A stretch of 64,000 bases of DNA, from NCBI RefSeq assembly GCF_001571085.1, contig NZ_BCTC01000002.1, positions 62,001 to 126,000 of the forward strand, given 5' to 3'. Position numbers and translations under genes: made by a program. The notes under the pieces were generated by a model that was not told where the DNA came from, did no database searches, and saw only the letters and a list, made by a program, of their open reading frames with translations. The stretch comes from Azohydromonas lata NBRC 102462. Lineage in GTDB: Bacteria > Pseudomonadota > Gammaproteobacteria > Burkholderiales > Burkholderiaceae_C. Positions 54,801 to 62,689 of this stretch are shown here, piece by piece (the first letter of the stretch is position 1; every line of letters begins with the position of its first letter).

Positions 54801-55009
54801 GGGCCGTCGCCGGGGTAGCGCACCTGGTCGGTTGGGCCGGGCTGCAGTTCGAAGCCCAACTCACTGTTGACTTCGCTGAGCTGGCGGGCTTGCCATCGGG
54901 AGCTTTGCACTTCCTCGACCACCGCATATGCAGCCGCAGCAATCGCTGCGATCCCCACGCCCGGCACCACGAGGCGGCCGAGCATTCGCCATGACAGGAA
55001 GGGCTTCAA
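51860..55009 (-). CDS. Very large class A-like penicillin-binding protein
   Basis: Protein of 1049 residues. One N-terminal membrane helix (about 10-30) and a periplasmic body. A GT51 glycosyltransferase domain (about 130-300) has the catalytic Glu in LLFIENRELLD, and SRSPGGSTLATQIEKYRHSP. A transpeptidase-like domain further on shows LGSTSKLRTLV (SxxK) and IGGKTGTGDHRKD (KTG). It should polymerise and possibly cross-link peptidoglycan. Class A PBPs are usually 700-850 residues, so about 200 extra residues are present, mostly between the two domains. Start is TTG at 55009 or ATG at 54985; neither has a clear ribosome-binding site. It is divergent from the glycerophosphodiesterase gene. Confidence 0.85.
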   Translation of the reverse strand: MKPFLSWRMLGRLVVPGVGIAAIAAAAYAVVEEVQSSRWQARQLSEVNSELGFELQPGPTDQVRYPGDGPYDLRLGYTQLPMFIDRLRRQGYAVQEQARMTPRMVSLAEHGIFPTYHEKNQGGLELLDCRDQPMFAARYPQRVYDGFGDVPPLLVQALLFIENRELLDADAPQRNPAVEWDRLGKAAVSLGLRLVGDSRSPGGSTLATQIEKYRHSPEGRTDGVRDKLRQMASASLRAYIDGPDTLARRQQIVVDYINTVPLAAKPGFGEVNGMGDGLWVWFGRDFDEVNQLLTDTGEEPRPQLLAQQALAFKQALSLMISQRRPSHYLGEADSGLDELTNSYLRLMTDAGLLTPALRDAALAVKLELQAGPPLRPPQQSFVERKAGTAVRTRLSAMLDVPRAYDLDRMDLRAHATLDTPVQRTATELLRGLRTPEGARAAGLYGFHLLKDGDDPGKLVFSFTLFERGEGVNRLRVQTDNWDQPFDINEGARLDLGSTSKLRTLVTYLEMVAELHERWGKLDAIALAALQIPERDHIGRWARDYLLHTSERGLQPMLDQAMQRKYSAGPGEGFFTGGGLHFFANFEPEDNGRILTVAEALRNSVNLPFIRLMRDVVWHVMYNAPDANPELFNDPDNPRRREYLVRFADKEGQAYLLRFWRKYQGKDWAQVRETLLQGVRETPPKLTAVLRTIEPKAGMQQLSDFLVQQLEEEMPNYTDKELRKLYDTYDPERMSLSDRGYVASVHPLELWLVGWLREHPQGTFNEAVAASAKERQEVYSWLFKTRYKGAQDVRIKNLLEIEAFIEIHRRWKRLGYPFESITPSYATALGASGDRPAALAEFMGILLNDGVRQSTARIEELHFAAHTPYETRMVLQGNAPERVLPPEVAFTARRAAFDVVANGTARRLKDVLKLHDGSIVPIGGKTGTGDHRKDSFGRHGVLLSSRVISRSATFMFLIGDRYFGTMMAYVQEPYAAQYKFTSALPAQLMKSLVPALVPLLDKGSCPAPRHEADILPASAAAPAAATPANVLQSVQVRADVQAQPQQAAAR

Positions 55010-55289
55010 GGCAGCTCAACTTCAGTGAGGTGGGTGTTCACAATACTGCGAACCGGCGCTGCTTCCACGCTCATTCAGGTTGTCCTACGGAGGGTGTGGG
55101 AACGTACCAACGAGGGTTTCCCTGGCTTCCGGACACCGGTCCGGGAACAGGCCTTGCCATGGGCCGAACGCGCCGGGAAACGCCCGTGCAGCACGCGGTT
55201 TTTGCCGGTTTCAAACCGACGGCGCGGCCCTGCCTGCGCCGGCCGCAGCGCCCTCGCGCGAGGCCCCGCGCGCGTGCGATGCTGCGGCC

Positions 55290-56303
55290 ATGCAAGCCCT
55301 CGTCATCGCCCACCGCGGCGCCAGTGGCAGCCGCCCCGAGCACACCCTGGAGAGCTACCGCTTGGCCATAGAGCAGGGCGCCGATTTCATCGAGCCCGAC
55401 CTCGTGAGCACGCGCGACGGCGTGCTGGTGGCGAGGCACGAAAACGCGCTGGCGCTGCTGCGGCCGGACGGCTCGCTGCAGGAGGCCACCACCGACGTCG
55501 CCGAGCGCCCCGGATTCGCCGCGCGCTGCTGCAAGAAATCCGTAGACGGCCAGCCCCGCATCGGCTGGTTCACCGAAGACTTCACCTGGGCCGAGCTGCA
55601 GACGCTGCGCGCGCGCGAACGCCTGCCCGCGCTGCGCGGCACGGCCTTCGACGACGTTTTCCGCATCCCCAGCCTGGACGACATCCTCGCCTTGCTCGCC
55701 GAGGCCAACGCCTGCCGCCCTGGGTGCCCCGTGGGCCTCTACCCGGAAACCAAGCACCCCAGCCATTTCCGGAAGCTGGGCCTGCCGCTGGAGCCCCCGC
55801 TGCTGCGCGCGCTGCAGCGCCGCGGCGCGGCGCCCGTCTTCATCCAGTCCTTCGAGGTGCAAAACCTGCGCCGCCTGCGCGAGCTGACCGATCTGCCGCT
55901 GGTGCAGCTCATGGAGCTGGACGGCCAGCCCTGGGATTTCGCCACCGCGGGCGACCCCCGCCGCTACGCCGACCTGCTCACCCCCGCCGCCCTGGCCGAC
56001 GTTGCCCGCTACGCGCAGGCCGTGGGCGTGCAGGCCGAAATGCTCATCCCGCGCCGCGGCGACGGGCGCCTGGACGTGCCCACGCCGCTGGCGGCGCACG
56101 CGCATACGGCCGGGCTGCAGGTCCACGCCTGGACCTTCCGTGCCGAAAACCAGTTCCTGCCCGCCGAATACCGCCGCGGCACCGACCCGGCCGCCCACGG
56201 CGATGTGCGGGGCTACCTGGACGCCCACCTGGACGCCGGCCTGGACGGCTTCTTCACCGACCACCCGGCGCAGGGCCGCGCGGCCGTCGCCGCCAGGCGC
56301 TGA
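55290..56303 (+). CDS. Glycerophosphodiester phosphodiesterase
   Basis: Protein of 337 residues with the GDPD TIM-barrel motifs: IAHRGASGSRPEHTLESY (catalytic His-Arg), GADFIEPDLVSTRDGVLV (metal-binding Glu-x-Asp), a conserved ARHE His, YPETKHPS and a closing HAWTFRAENQFLP. It hydrolyses deacylated phospholipids to glycerol-3-phosphate and an alcohol. No signal peptide from the ATG at 55290, so it is probably cytoplasmic; an in-frame extension to 55080 does not resemble a signal. The LrgA-type gene starts five bases after its stop, so the three genes probably form one operon. Confidence 0.92.
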   Translation: MQALVIAHRGASGSRPEHTLESYRLAIEQGADFIEPDLVSTRDGVLVARHENALALLRPDGSLQEATTDVAERPGFAARCCKKSVDGQPRIGWFTEDFTWAELQTLRARERLPALRGTAFDDVFRIPSLDDILALLAEANACRPGCPVGLYPETKHPSHFRKLGLPLEPPLLRALQRRGAAPVFIQSFEVQNLRRLRELTDLPLVQLMELDGQPWDFATAGDPRRYADLLTPAALADVARYAQAVGVQAEMLIPRRGDGRLDVPTPLAAHAHTAGLQVHAWTFRAENQFLPAEYRRGTDPAAHGDVRGYLDAHLDAGLDGFFTDHPAQGRAAVAARR

Positions 56304-56308
56304 GCACC

Positions 56309-56713
56309 ATGCAGGCCCTTCGCGGACTCGCCTTGCTGCTGCTGCTGCAAGCCCTGGGCGAAGCCCTGGCGCGCGGCTTCAGCCTGCCGCTGCCCGGCCC
56401 GGTGATCGGCCTGGTGCTGCTGCTGGCCGCGCTGCGCCTGCCGGCGCTGCACACGCCCGTGGCGGCGGCGGCGGACGTGCTGCTGTCCAACCTGTCGCTG
56501 CTGTTCGTCCCGGTGGGGGTGGGCGTCATCACGCACCTGGCGCTGCTGTCGCAGTACGGCTTGAGGCTGCTGCTGGCCATCGTCCTGTCTACCTGGGTGG
56601 GCATGGCGGTGACGGCGCTGGTGCTGCGCGCGCTGCTGGCGCGCTCGGACGGGGGGTCGCAAGGCGAAGGCGAGGGCGCCGGCGCCGCGCCTGAAGACAG
56701 GAAGGAGGGCTGA
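56309..56713 (+). CDS. CidA/LrgA-family membrane protein
   Basis: Protein of 134 residues with four hydrophobic helices. It has the family landmarks LPLPGPVIGLVLLLAALRLP and LLFVPVGVGVITHL, and a charged Gly/Glu-rich tail. LrgA/CidA proteins are holin-like and work with LrgB/CidB; some act in pyruvate uptake or control of murein hydrolases. The next gene, three bases away, encodes the LrgB partner. Confidence 0.9.
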   Translation: MQALRGLALLLLLQALGEALARGFSLPLPGPVIGLVLLLAALRLPALHTPVAAAADVLLSNLSLLFVPVGVGVITHLALLSQYGLRLLLAIVLSTWVGMAVTALVLRALLARSDGGSQGEGEGAGAAPEDRKEG

Positions 56714-56716
56714 GCC

Positions 56717-57436
56717 ATGGCCGATTTCGTGCAGCTCTGGGTCTACATGGCCTCCACGCCGCTGTTTGGCCTGACGGCCACGCTGGTGACTTACGTGCTC
56801 GCGCAGGCGCTGTACGTGCGCATGAACCACGCGCCCTGGGCCAACCCGGTGCTGTGGTCGGTACTGATGCTGGGCGCGCTGCTGCTGGCCACGCGCACGC
56901 CGTATCCGACGTATTTCGCGGGCGCGCAGTTCGTCCATGCCCTGCTGGGCCCGGCGGTGGTCGCCCTGGGCTGGCCGCTGTGGCAGCGGCGCGAGGCGCT
57001 GCGCCGCCGCGGCGTGGCGCTGGTGGTGGCGGCGTTGATGGGCGGTGCGGCCGCCGCCGGCAGCGCTGTGCTGATCGGCTGGGCCCTGGGCCTGCCCGCG
57101 GACGTGCTGCGCTCGCTGGCGCCCAAATCCGTGACCGCGCCGGTGGCCATGGGCATCGCCGAGCGACTGAACGGCATCCCCGCCCTGGCGGCGCTGTTCG
57201 CGGTGCTCACCGGCATGGTGGGAGCGCTGTCGGCGAAATACCTGTTCGACGCCCTGGGCGTGCGCGATTGGGCCGTGCGCGGCTTCGCCTTGGGCACCGC
57301 TGCCCACGGCATAGGCGCGGCGCGCGCGCTGCAGGTGCACCCGGACGCCGGCGCCTACGCCGGCATGGCGCTGGGCTTGCAAGTGCTGCTGGCGGCGCTG
57401 CTCATGCCCTTGGCGGCCCGGTGGCTGCCAAGCTGA
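56717..57436 (+). CDS. LrgB/CidB-family membrane protein
   Basis: Protein of 239 residues with about six to seven helices. Diagnostic segments are TPLFGLTATLVTYVLAQ, FAGAQFVHALLGPAVVALGWPL, LAPKSVTAPVAMGIAE and LGTAAHGIGAARAL. It pairs with the LrgA-like protein encoded three bases upstream. By family it belongs to an antiholin-like or pyruvate-transport complex in the inner membrane. The end of this gene marks the boundary of the ordinary high-GC DNA. Confidence 0.92.
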   Translation: MADFVQLWVYMASTPLFGLTATLVTYVLAQALYVRMNHAPWANPVLWSVLMLGALLLATRTPYPTYFAGAQFVHALLGPAVVALGWPLWQRREALRRRGVALVVAALMGGAAAAGSAVLIGWALGLPADVLRSLAPKSVTAPVAMGIAERLNGIPALAALFAVLTGMVGALSAKYLFDALGVRDWAVRGFALGTAAHGIGAARALQVHPDAGAYAGMALGLQVLLAALLMPLAARWLPS

Positions 57437-57502
57437 AAACGCAGCCAAGGGGAAGCTCTCCAGGCCCGCTTTTCCTGGCCATAGAAACTTATTGCGCTGA
57501 AG

Positions 57503-57531
57503 TTGCAACTGGAAACATGTGGGGTTATAGT
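57503..57531 (+). promoter_or_regulatory. Strong sigma-70-type promoter of the oxidative cluster
   Basis: TTGCAA (57503-57508), exactly 17 bases, TATAGT (57526-57531). It is one of the best sigma-70 matches in the window and points to the TSUP gene, leaving a leader of about 350 bases. Confidence 0.65.
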
Positions 57532-57891
57532 TCCCGACGCCGCAAGTGAAATCCAGCCTGCCCAATATCAGCGATGCGCATCGCGTGGCAGCCGGTGCCG
57601 GGTGGGAGTGAGCATGGCGCAGCTCCCAGGGGATCGCGGACGCATTTAAAGGACGAATAAGCTGCCCGTCGTGGATCGCCGGGTTTGCGGTGTCGTGGAC
57701 GAAAATCTTGTTTTGTGGCCGCCCATGCCGGCGGCCGAATGCCAGCATTAATTTTCATGCTTGATGCCGCTGTGGGCCATTTGCTGGCCTAGAGTGTTCG
57801 AGCATTTTTCCGTACGTGTGGTGCCTGGCCGTCGAGGCCCAGGCTCGTGCAGGTGCGCGCCATGGCGTGCTGCGAGTATTGAAGGGTAGAA
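57532..57891 (+). other. Long leader before the TSUP gene
   Basis: About 350 bases without a supported gene and with AT-richer stretches. It contains an AGCAT/ATGCT inverted repeat around 57744-57761. I find no convincing Fur box, T-box or known riboswitch by eye. Length alone suggests post-transcriptional control or an undetected small RNA or ORF. Confidence 0.45.
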
Positions 57892-58650
57892 ATGGCATTG
57901 GATTTGGGTTGGTTGACTTTCGGAAGCGGTGCCGTGATATGCGTGGCCATCGCTGTTGCATACCTCGTATTCGGCATGGTCGGATTCGGCACCGCCCTGG
58001 TGGCCAGTCCGGCACTGGCCCTGTATTTGCCGCTTGCGAAAATAGTCCCGCTGCTGGCCCTCATGGACATGCTTGCGGCCATGACCAATATTTACAAGGA
58101 TGGGCGCAAGGCCGATGTCCAGGAGCTCAAGCGCTTGGTTCCGCTGATGGTGGTCGGCAGCCTGGTGGGCGCCGCCATATTGCTGAAGACCCGACCAGAA
58201 GTCATGCTGCTGGTGCTGGGCATTTTCGTGGTTGCCTATTCGCTGTATTCCCTCAGCAAATTCAGTCCCAAGCGAAAGTTCAATCCCGGTGCCGCGGTGC
58301 CCTTCGGGCTGGTCGGTGGGGTGTTCAGTGCCTTGTTCGGCAGTGGTGGTTTCATTTATGCCATCTATTTGTCCGGCCGGATCGAGCAGAAGGAAGGCAT
58401 GCGCGTGACGCAGACCACGCTCATAGGCCTCAGCACGCTGACGCGGGTCATTTTGTTTTTGTTGGCGGGAGTCTATGCGGAAACCAGTATTGTTTTGCTG
58501 GCCTTGGTTTTGTTGCCGGTCATGTTGTTGGGTGTCAATGCGGGCCGGCGTATTACTTTGCGGCTGACGCGTGATCAGTTCATAAAAATAATCAATGTCG
58601 TGGTGTTGTGTTCGGGGGTCGTCCTGATTGGCCGGTATTTGGGCCAGTAA
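57892..58650 (+). CDS. TSUP-family (TauE/SafE) membrane exporter
   Basis: Protein of 252 residues with about eight helices. The two family repeats are visible as VFGMVGFGTALVASPAL and GGVFSALFGSGGFIYAIYLS. TSUP proteins move sulfite, sulfonates or other organic anions. AAGGG lies before the ATG at 57892. It is the first gene of a run of five on the same strand with gaps of 40 bases or less, so it probably exports a product, or imports a precursor, of that pathway. Codon use is less GC-biased than in the preceding 57 kb. Confidence 0.88.
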   Translation: MALDLGWLTFGSGAVICVAIAVAYLVFGMVGFGTALVASPALALYLPLAKIVPLLALMDMLAAMTNIYKDGRKADVQELKRLVPLMVVGSLVGAAILLKTRPEVMLLVLGIFVVAYSLYSLSKFSPKRKFNPGAAVPFGLVGGVFSALFGSGGFIYAIYLSGRIEQKEGMRVTQTTLIGLSTLTRVILFLLAGVYAETSIVLLALVLLPVMLLGVNAGRRITLRLTRDQFIKIINVVVLCSGVVLIGRYLGQ

Positions 58651-58690
58651 CGGGTTGGCTGATGGGTGGCGGTGAAATGGAGTTATGGAA

Positions 58691-60217
58691 ATGAATCAAG
58701 CGGGTGTGAATGAAATGATGACTGCCGAGGAATACCTGGGTAGTCTGGTGGATGGCCGTTCGGTTTATATCTACGGTGAGAAAGTGGACGACGTCACGCG
58801 TCATCCGGCCTTTCGCAACAGCGCCTATTCCATGTCCCGGCTGTACGCCGCCCTGCACGACCCGGCCACGCAGGACGTGATGACCGACCTGGACTCGGAG
58901 GGCTACAGAACCCACCGGTATTTCATGCCCAGCCGCTCGGCCGCCGACCTGCTCAAGGCCCGGGACGCCATTGCCTGCTGGTCGCGCCTGACCTATGGTT
59001 TCATGGGCCGGACACCGGATTACAAGGCGGGATTTACCGCCACGCTCAAATCCGATCCGCATCTGTATGCGCCTTTCCATGACAACGCCATCAGCTGGTA
59101 CCGCAAGACGGCACGCAAGGTGAGTTTCCTCACGCACGTGCTGGTCAATCCGCCGGTGGGCCGTGCGCGCAATATCTCGGACATGCGCGACATTTATCTG
59201 CACGTCGAGAAGGAAACCGACGGCGGCATCATCGTTCGTGGGGCCAAAATGGTGGCGACCAGCGCGGCGATCGCCAATGCCACCTTCGTGGCCCAAAACA
59301 GCGCCACCCATTACCAGTCGGGCCGGGAAGAAGACTTTGCGCTGTGCTTCATTCTTCCCATGAACGCGCCCAACCTGAAAATCATGTGCCGGCGCTCCTA
59401 CGAAGCCTCGGCGCTGAGCCCGTTCGACAACCCGCTGTCCAGCCGCTTCGACGAGAACGATTCGGTGCTGATATTCGACGGCGTATTCGTGCCCTGGGAA
59501 AACGTGCTGATTTACAGGGATATCGAGCGCGCAAAGAGCTTCTACTCGGCCTCCGGTTTTTTGAACCGCTACCCGCTGCAGTCGGGCACGCGCCTGGCCG
59601 TCAAGATGGATTTCGTGTGCGGTCTGCTGGCCAAAATGCTGGAATCCAACGGCACGGACAGTTTCCGGGGTGTGCGCACGCGTCTGGCGGATATCGTGGC
59701 CTTGCGCAATCTGATGTGGTCATTGACGGAATCTCTGTGCCACGACCCCGAGCCGCGCAAGGACGGCTCGGTGGTTCCGCGATTGGAAGCCGCGGCCACC
59801 GTCCGCTATTTCGGCACGCAAATGATGTCGCAGCTCAAGCCCGTGTTCAACACGATTTTGGGCGGGTCGCCCATCATGCAGGTTTCGAGCTGGCTGGACA
59901 TGAAGAATCCGGAAATCAGCCCGCTGATCGACTGCTATTTCCAGGGCACGGACCAGGAGGCGGTGGAGCGGCTCAAGCTCATCAAACTGTTGTGGGATGC
60001 GTTGGGCAGCGAATTTGGCGGGCGGCATGAGTTGTACGAGCACAACTATGCAGGCAATAACGAACAGGTACGGCTGGACATGTTGCGCCATTGCGAAAGC
60101 AGTGGCGTGCTGACGCAGTGCCGCTCCCTGGTGGATCAATGCATGTCGGATTACTCCCTGGAAGGCTGGACGCAACCGGGTTGGCAATTTGATGGCAAAT
60201 GCCAGGACCGGGTCTGA
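58691..60217 (+). CDS. HpaB/PvcC-type FADH2-dependent aromatic monooxygenase
   Basis: Protein of 508 residues (510 if the ATG at 58685 is used; the GGAG at 58679 is better spaced for 58691). It matches the 4-hydroxyphenylacetate 3-hydroxylase family: N-terminal MTAEEYLGSLVDGRSVYIYG, a central acyl-CoA-dehydrogenase-like fold with ARNISDMRDIYLHVEKETD, and FVPWENVLIYRDIERAKSFY. Members ortho-hydroxylate phenols to catechols, or act on related substrates in PvcC-type pathways, with reduced FAD from a separate reductase. No HpaC-like reductase gene is in the window. Substrate unknown. Confidence 0.85.
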   Translation: MNQAGVNEMMTAEEYLGSLVDGRSVYIYGEKVDDVTRHPAFRNSAYSMSRLYAALHDPATQDVMTDLDSEGYRTHRYFMPSRSAADLLKARDAIACWSRLTYGFMGRTPDYKAGFTATLKSDPHLYAPFHDNAISWYRKTARKVSFLTHVLVNPPVGRARNISDMRDIYLHVEKETDGGIIVRGAKMVATSAAIANATFVAQNSATHYQSGREEDFALCFILPMNAPNLKIMCRRSYEASALSPFDNPLSSRFDENDSVLIFDGVFVPWENVLIYRDIERAKSFYSASGFLNRYPLQSGTRLAVKMDFVCGLLAKMLESNGTDSFRGVRTRLADIVALRNLMWSLTESLCHDPEPRKDGSVVPRLEAAATVRYFGTQMMSQLKPVFNTILGGSPIMQVSSWLDMKNPEISPLIDCYFQGTDQEAVERLKLIKLLWDALGSEFGGRHELYEHNYAGNNEQVRLDMLRHCESSGVLTQCRSLVDQCMSDYSLEGWTQPGWQFDGKCQDRV

Positions 60218-60241
60218 AATCCATTCAGGGAGGAGATTGCA

Positions 60242-61288
60242 ATGCTGTATTCAGGAAAATGGGATCGCAACGGCCTGGACTACCAGGCCCTGAAGAATCA
60301 GTGGCACGTGGTGGCCCGCTCCGAAGACGTGGTCGCCGGCCAGGCCAAGGCGATCCGGCTGCTGGGCGAGGACCTGGTGCTGTGGCGTGACGGCAAGGGC
60401 CGCATCCAGGCCTGGAAGGATTACTGCGGCCACCGCGGGGCGAAGCTGTCGCTGGGCTGCGTCAAGGACGGTGAAATCGAGTGCCCCTATCACGGCTGGC
60501 GCTTCAATGCCGGCGGTAAATGCACCCGGGTCCCGGCCCACCCGGACCAAGCTGCTCCCGCTTCGAATCGCCTGATATTCCGCCATCACGCCGAGGAGCG
60601 TTATGGGTTGATTTGGTGCAGCCTGCTGAAACCCACACGCCCCCTGCCTGAATTCCCGCAATGGGAAGACGGGAGTTTCCGCAAGGTATTTGCCGGCCCG
60701 TATTTCTACAAAGGCAACGCGCTGCGTTCAGTGGAAAACTTCCTGGATGCCTCGCATTTCCCCTTTGTGCATGCACACCTGAATGGCGACCCCGAGGCGC
60801 CCGAGCCGCTGAAGGATTACCAGGTTTTCAAGGACGAGCGCGGGCTGCATACGTCGGAAATCACCGTGTTCCAGCCTTATGGCGACCATCGCGGCATTCC
60901 CGTGACTTCGCGTTATACCTACTGGGTTTTCAATCCCACGACGGCTTATTTTGTCAAGAAAACCGGTGAAACCGAGCGCTTCTGCACCTTCCTGAATGCC
61001 ACGCCGGTGGACGAGGACGAGTGCATCATCTGGCTGATCGTCGCCATCAATTTTGGCGAGAATTTGACGGAGGAACAAATCCTGTTCCGTCAGGACAAGG
61101 TGTTCGAGCAGGACAGGCTGATCGTCGAATCGCAGCGTCCTGCGCGCCTGCCCCTGGACATGCATCAGGAAATGCATGTGCGCAGCGACAAGCTGGGCAT
61201 CGAATACCGTGGTTGGATCAAGGAGCTGGGGATGGAAACCCAGGCACAGCGGGAAAGTGCCGCGCCGGCAACGGTGGTTTTGAGCTGA
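60242..61288 (+). CDS. Rieske non-heme iron oxygenase, VanA-like
   Basis: Protein of 348 residues. The N-terminal Rieske domain (about 18-120) has both ligand pairs: CGH in YCGHRGAKLSLGC and CPYH in IECPYHGWRFN. The C-terminal catalytic domain has the mononuclear iron site NFLDASHFPFVHAHL (Asp-x2-His-x4-His). Length and layout match single-component-oxygenase types such as vanillate or dicamba O-demethylases, which hydroxylate, demethylate or, in a few cases, oxidise amines. A ferredoxin reductase partner is not in the window. GGAGGAG precedes the ATG; the gap from the previous gene is 24 bases. Confidence 0.9.
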   Translation: MLYSGKWDRNGLDYQALKNQWHVVARSEDVVAGQAKAIRLLGEDLVLWRDGKGRIQAWKDYCGHRGAKLSLGCVKDGEIECPYHGWRFNAGGKCTRVPAHPDQAAPASNRLIFRHHAEERYGLIWCSLLKPTRPLPEFPQWEDGSFRKVFAGPYFYKGNALRSVENFLDASHFPFVHAHLNGDPEAPEPLKDYQVFKDERGLHTSEITVFQPYGDHRGIPVTSRYTYWVFNPTTAYFVKKTGETERFCTFLNATPVDEDECIIWLIVAINFGENLTEEQILFRQDKVFEQDRLIVESQRPARLPLDMHQEMHVRSDKLGIEYRGWIKELGMETQAQRESAAPATVVLS

Positions 61289-61298
61289 CGGGGCCGCC

Positions 61299-62675
61299 AT
61301 GAATTCATTTGAACAACGCCGACTGCTGCTGGCGGAGCGGGAATCAAATGCCAGAACCTATGCCCGCGGCATCGACCGCATCATCAGCCGGGGTGAGATT
61401 GCCCGGGTTTATGACAGCCAGGGGCGGGAGTATATTGACTGCCTGGCTTGCGCCGGTGCGCTGCCCCTGGGCCACAACCATCCGCTGATTCAGGAGAAAG
61501 TGGCTGAATTCCTGAGGTCCGGCCAGTTGCAACAGGCCCTGGATATTGCCACTCCCGCCAAGCTGGATTTCGTCGAGGCCCTGTACCGGGCTTTGCCGGC
61601 CAGGTTTGCGGAGGATGCCCGCGTTCAGTTCTGCGGACCTTCCGGCTCGGACTGTGTGGAGGCGGCTCTCAAATTGTTCAAAACGGCCACCGGGCGCCGC
61701 TCGGTACTGGCTTTCCAGGGTGCCTACCATGGCATGACCATGGGCTCGCTGGGCATGATGGGCAATTTGGGTCCCAAGGCCGCCGTCAGCGGCTCTCCGG
61801 CGGAAATACAGTTCCTGCCTTTTCCTTATGCCTATCGCAGTCCTTTCGGGGTGGGTTCCCGGGAAACTGAGCAGTTGTCGCTGGCATTCATTGAGAATCT
61901 GCTGTCCGATCCTGAAAGCGGCGTGACCAAGCCGGCCTTGCTGATCGTGGAGCCTATTCAGGGCGAAGGGGGCTGCATTCCGGCCAGTGCCGAGTGGCTG
62001 CGTGGCCTGCGCGAGATTACTGCACGCCATGACGTACCCCTGGTGCTGGACGAGGTTCAATCCGGGTTTGGGCGCAGCGGCGACATGTTTGCCCATGAAT
62101 ATGCCGGCATCGTGCCGGATGCCATTTTGATGTCCAAGGCGGTGGGCGGCGGGTATCCGCTGGCCGTGATGGCCTACCACCGCAAGTATGACCGTTGGGG
62201 GCCTGGCGCCCACGCCGGCACATTCCGCGGCAACCAGATTGCCCTGGTCAGCGGTGCGGCCACACTGGAGTATCTGCAGGGCCCCGGCGTGCTGGAGCAT
62301 GTGCGGCAAATGGGCCAATTGTTGCGCCGGCGGCTGGACGCGCTGCAGCAGCGGTTTGCCTGCATCGGCGAAATTCGGGGGCGGGGGCTGATGCTGGGAA
62401 TCGAATTGATCGATCCTCAGGGGCCCAGGGATAGCCATGGCCGGCCGCCGGCCCACGGCAGCCTGGCCAAGGCTCTCAAGCGTGCCTGCCTGGAGCGGGG
62501 GCTGATCATCGAAACCGGTGGCCGGCACGGCGCCGTGATGCGCATGCTGCCGCCGCTGGTGGTTTCAGCCGACGACATCGAGGAAATCAGCCGGCGTTTC
62601 GAAGCAGCGCTGTCCAGTGCCTGGCCCGCGGCTCCCGTGCCGGGGGCCATACCCGAGGCCGCCTTGGCCATTTGA
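61299..62675 (+). CDS. Class III aminotransferase, 2,4-diaminobutyrate type
   Basis: Protein of 458 residues. A PLP-dependent class III enzyme: FCGPSGSDCVEAALKL, FQGAYHGMTMGSLGMMG, LIVEPIQGEGGCIP, LVLDEVQSGFGRSGDMF and the PLP lysine in ILMSKAVGGGYPLAVMAY. The sequence and length are closest to diaminobutyrate:2-oxoglutarate 4-aminotransferases (RhbA/Dat/EctB group), which make L-2,4-diaminobutyrate from aspartate semialdehyde. Such enzymes often supply siderophore or peptide building blocks. It starts 10 bases after the Rieske gene stop and is followed 14 bases later by an N-monooxygenase, which fits use of a diamine or diamino acid. Confidence 0.85.
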   Translation: MNSFEQRRLLLAERESNARTYARGIDRIISRGEIARVYDSQGREYIDCLACAGALPLGHNHPLIQEKVAEFLRSGQLQQALDIATPAKLDFVEALYRALPARFAEDARVQFCGPSGSDCVEAALKLFKTATGRRSVLAFQGAYHGMTMGSLGMMGNLGPKAAVSGSPAEIQFLPFPYAYRSPFGVGSRETEQLSLAFIENLLSDPESGVTKPALLIVEPIQGEGGCIPASAEWLRGLREITARHDVPLVLDEVQSGFGRSGDMFAHEYAGIVPDAILMSKAVGGGYPLAVMAYHRKYDRWGPGAHAGTFRGNQIALVSGAATLEYLQGPGVLEHVRQMGQLLRRRLDALQQRFACIGEIRGRGLMLGIELIDPQGPRDSHGRPPAHGSLAKALKRACLERGLIIETGGRHGAVMRMLPPLVVSADDIEEISRRFEAALSSAWPAAPVPGAIPEAALAI

Positions 62676-62689
62676 ATTGGGATGACAAA

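Noticed and set aside
51848-54994. 1048-residue open frame on the plus strand opposite the penicillin-binding protein
   Set aside because: Same antisense artefact. The minus strand carries intact catalytic motifs.
57437-57891. Fur box before the oxidative cluster
   Set aside because: No 19-bp GATAATGATAATCATTATC-like palindrome is visible, so iron control is not supported by sequence here.
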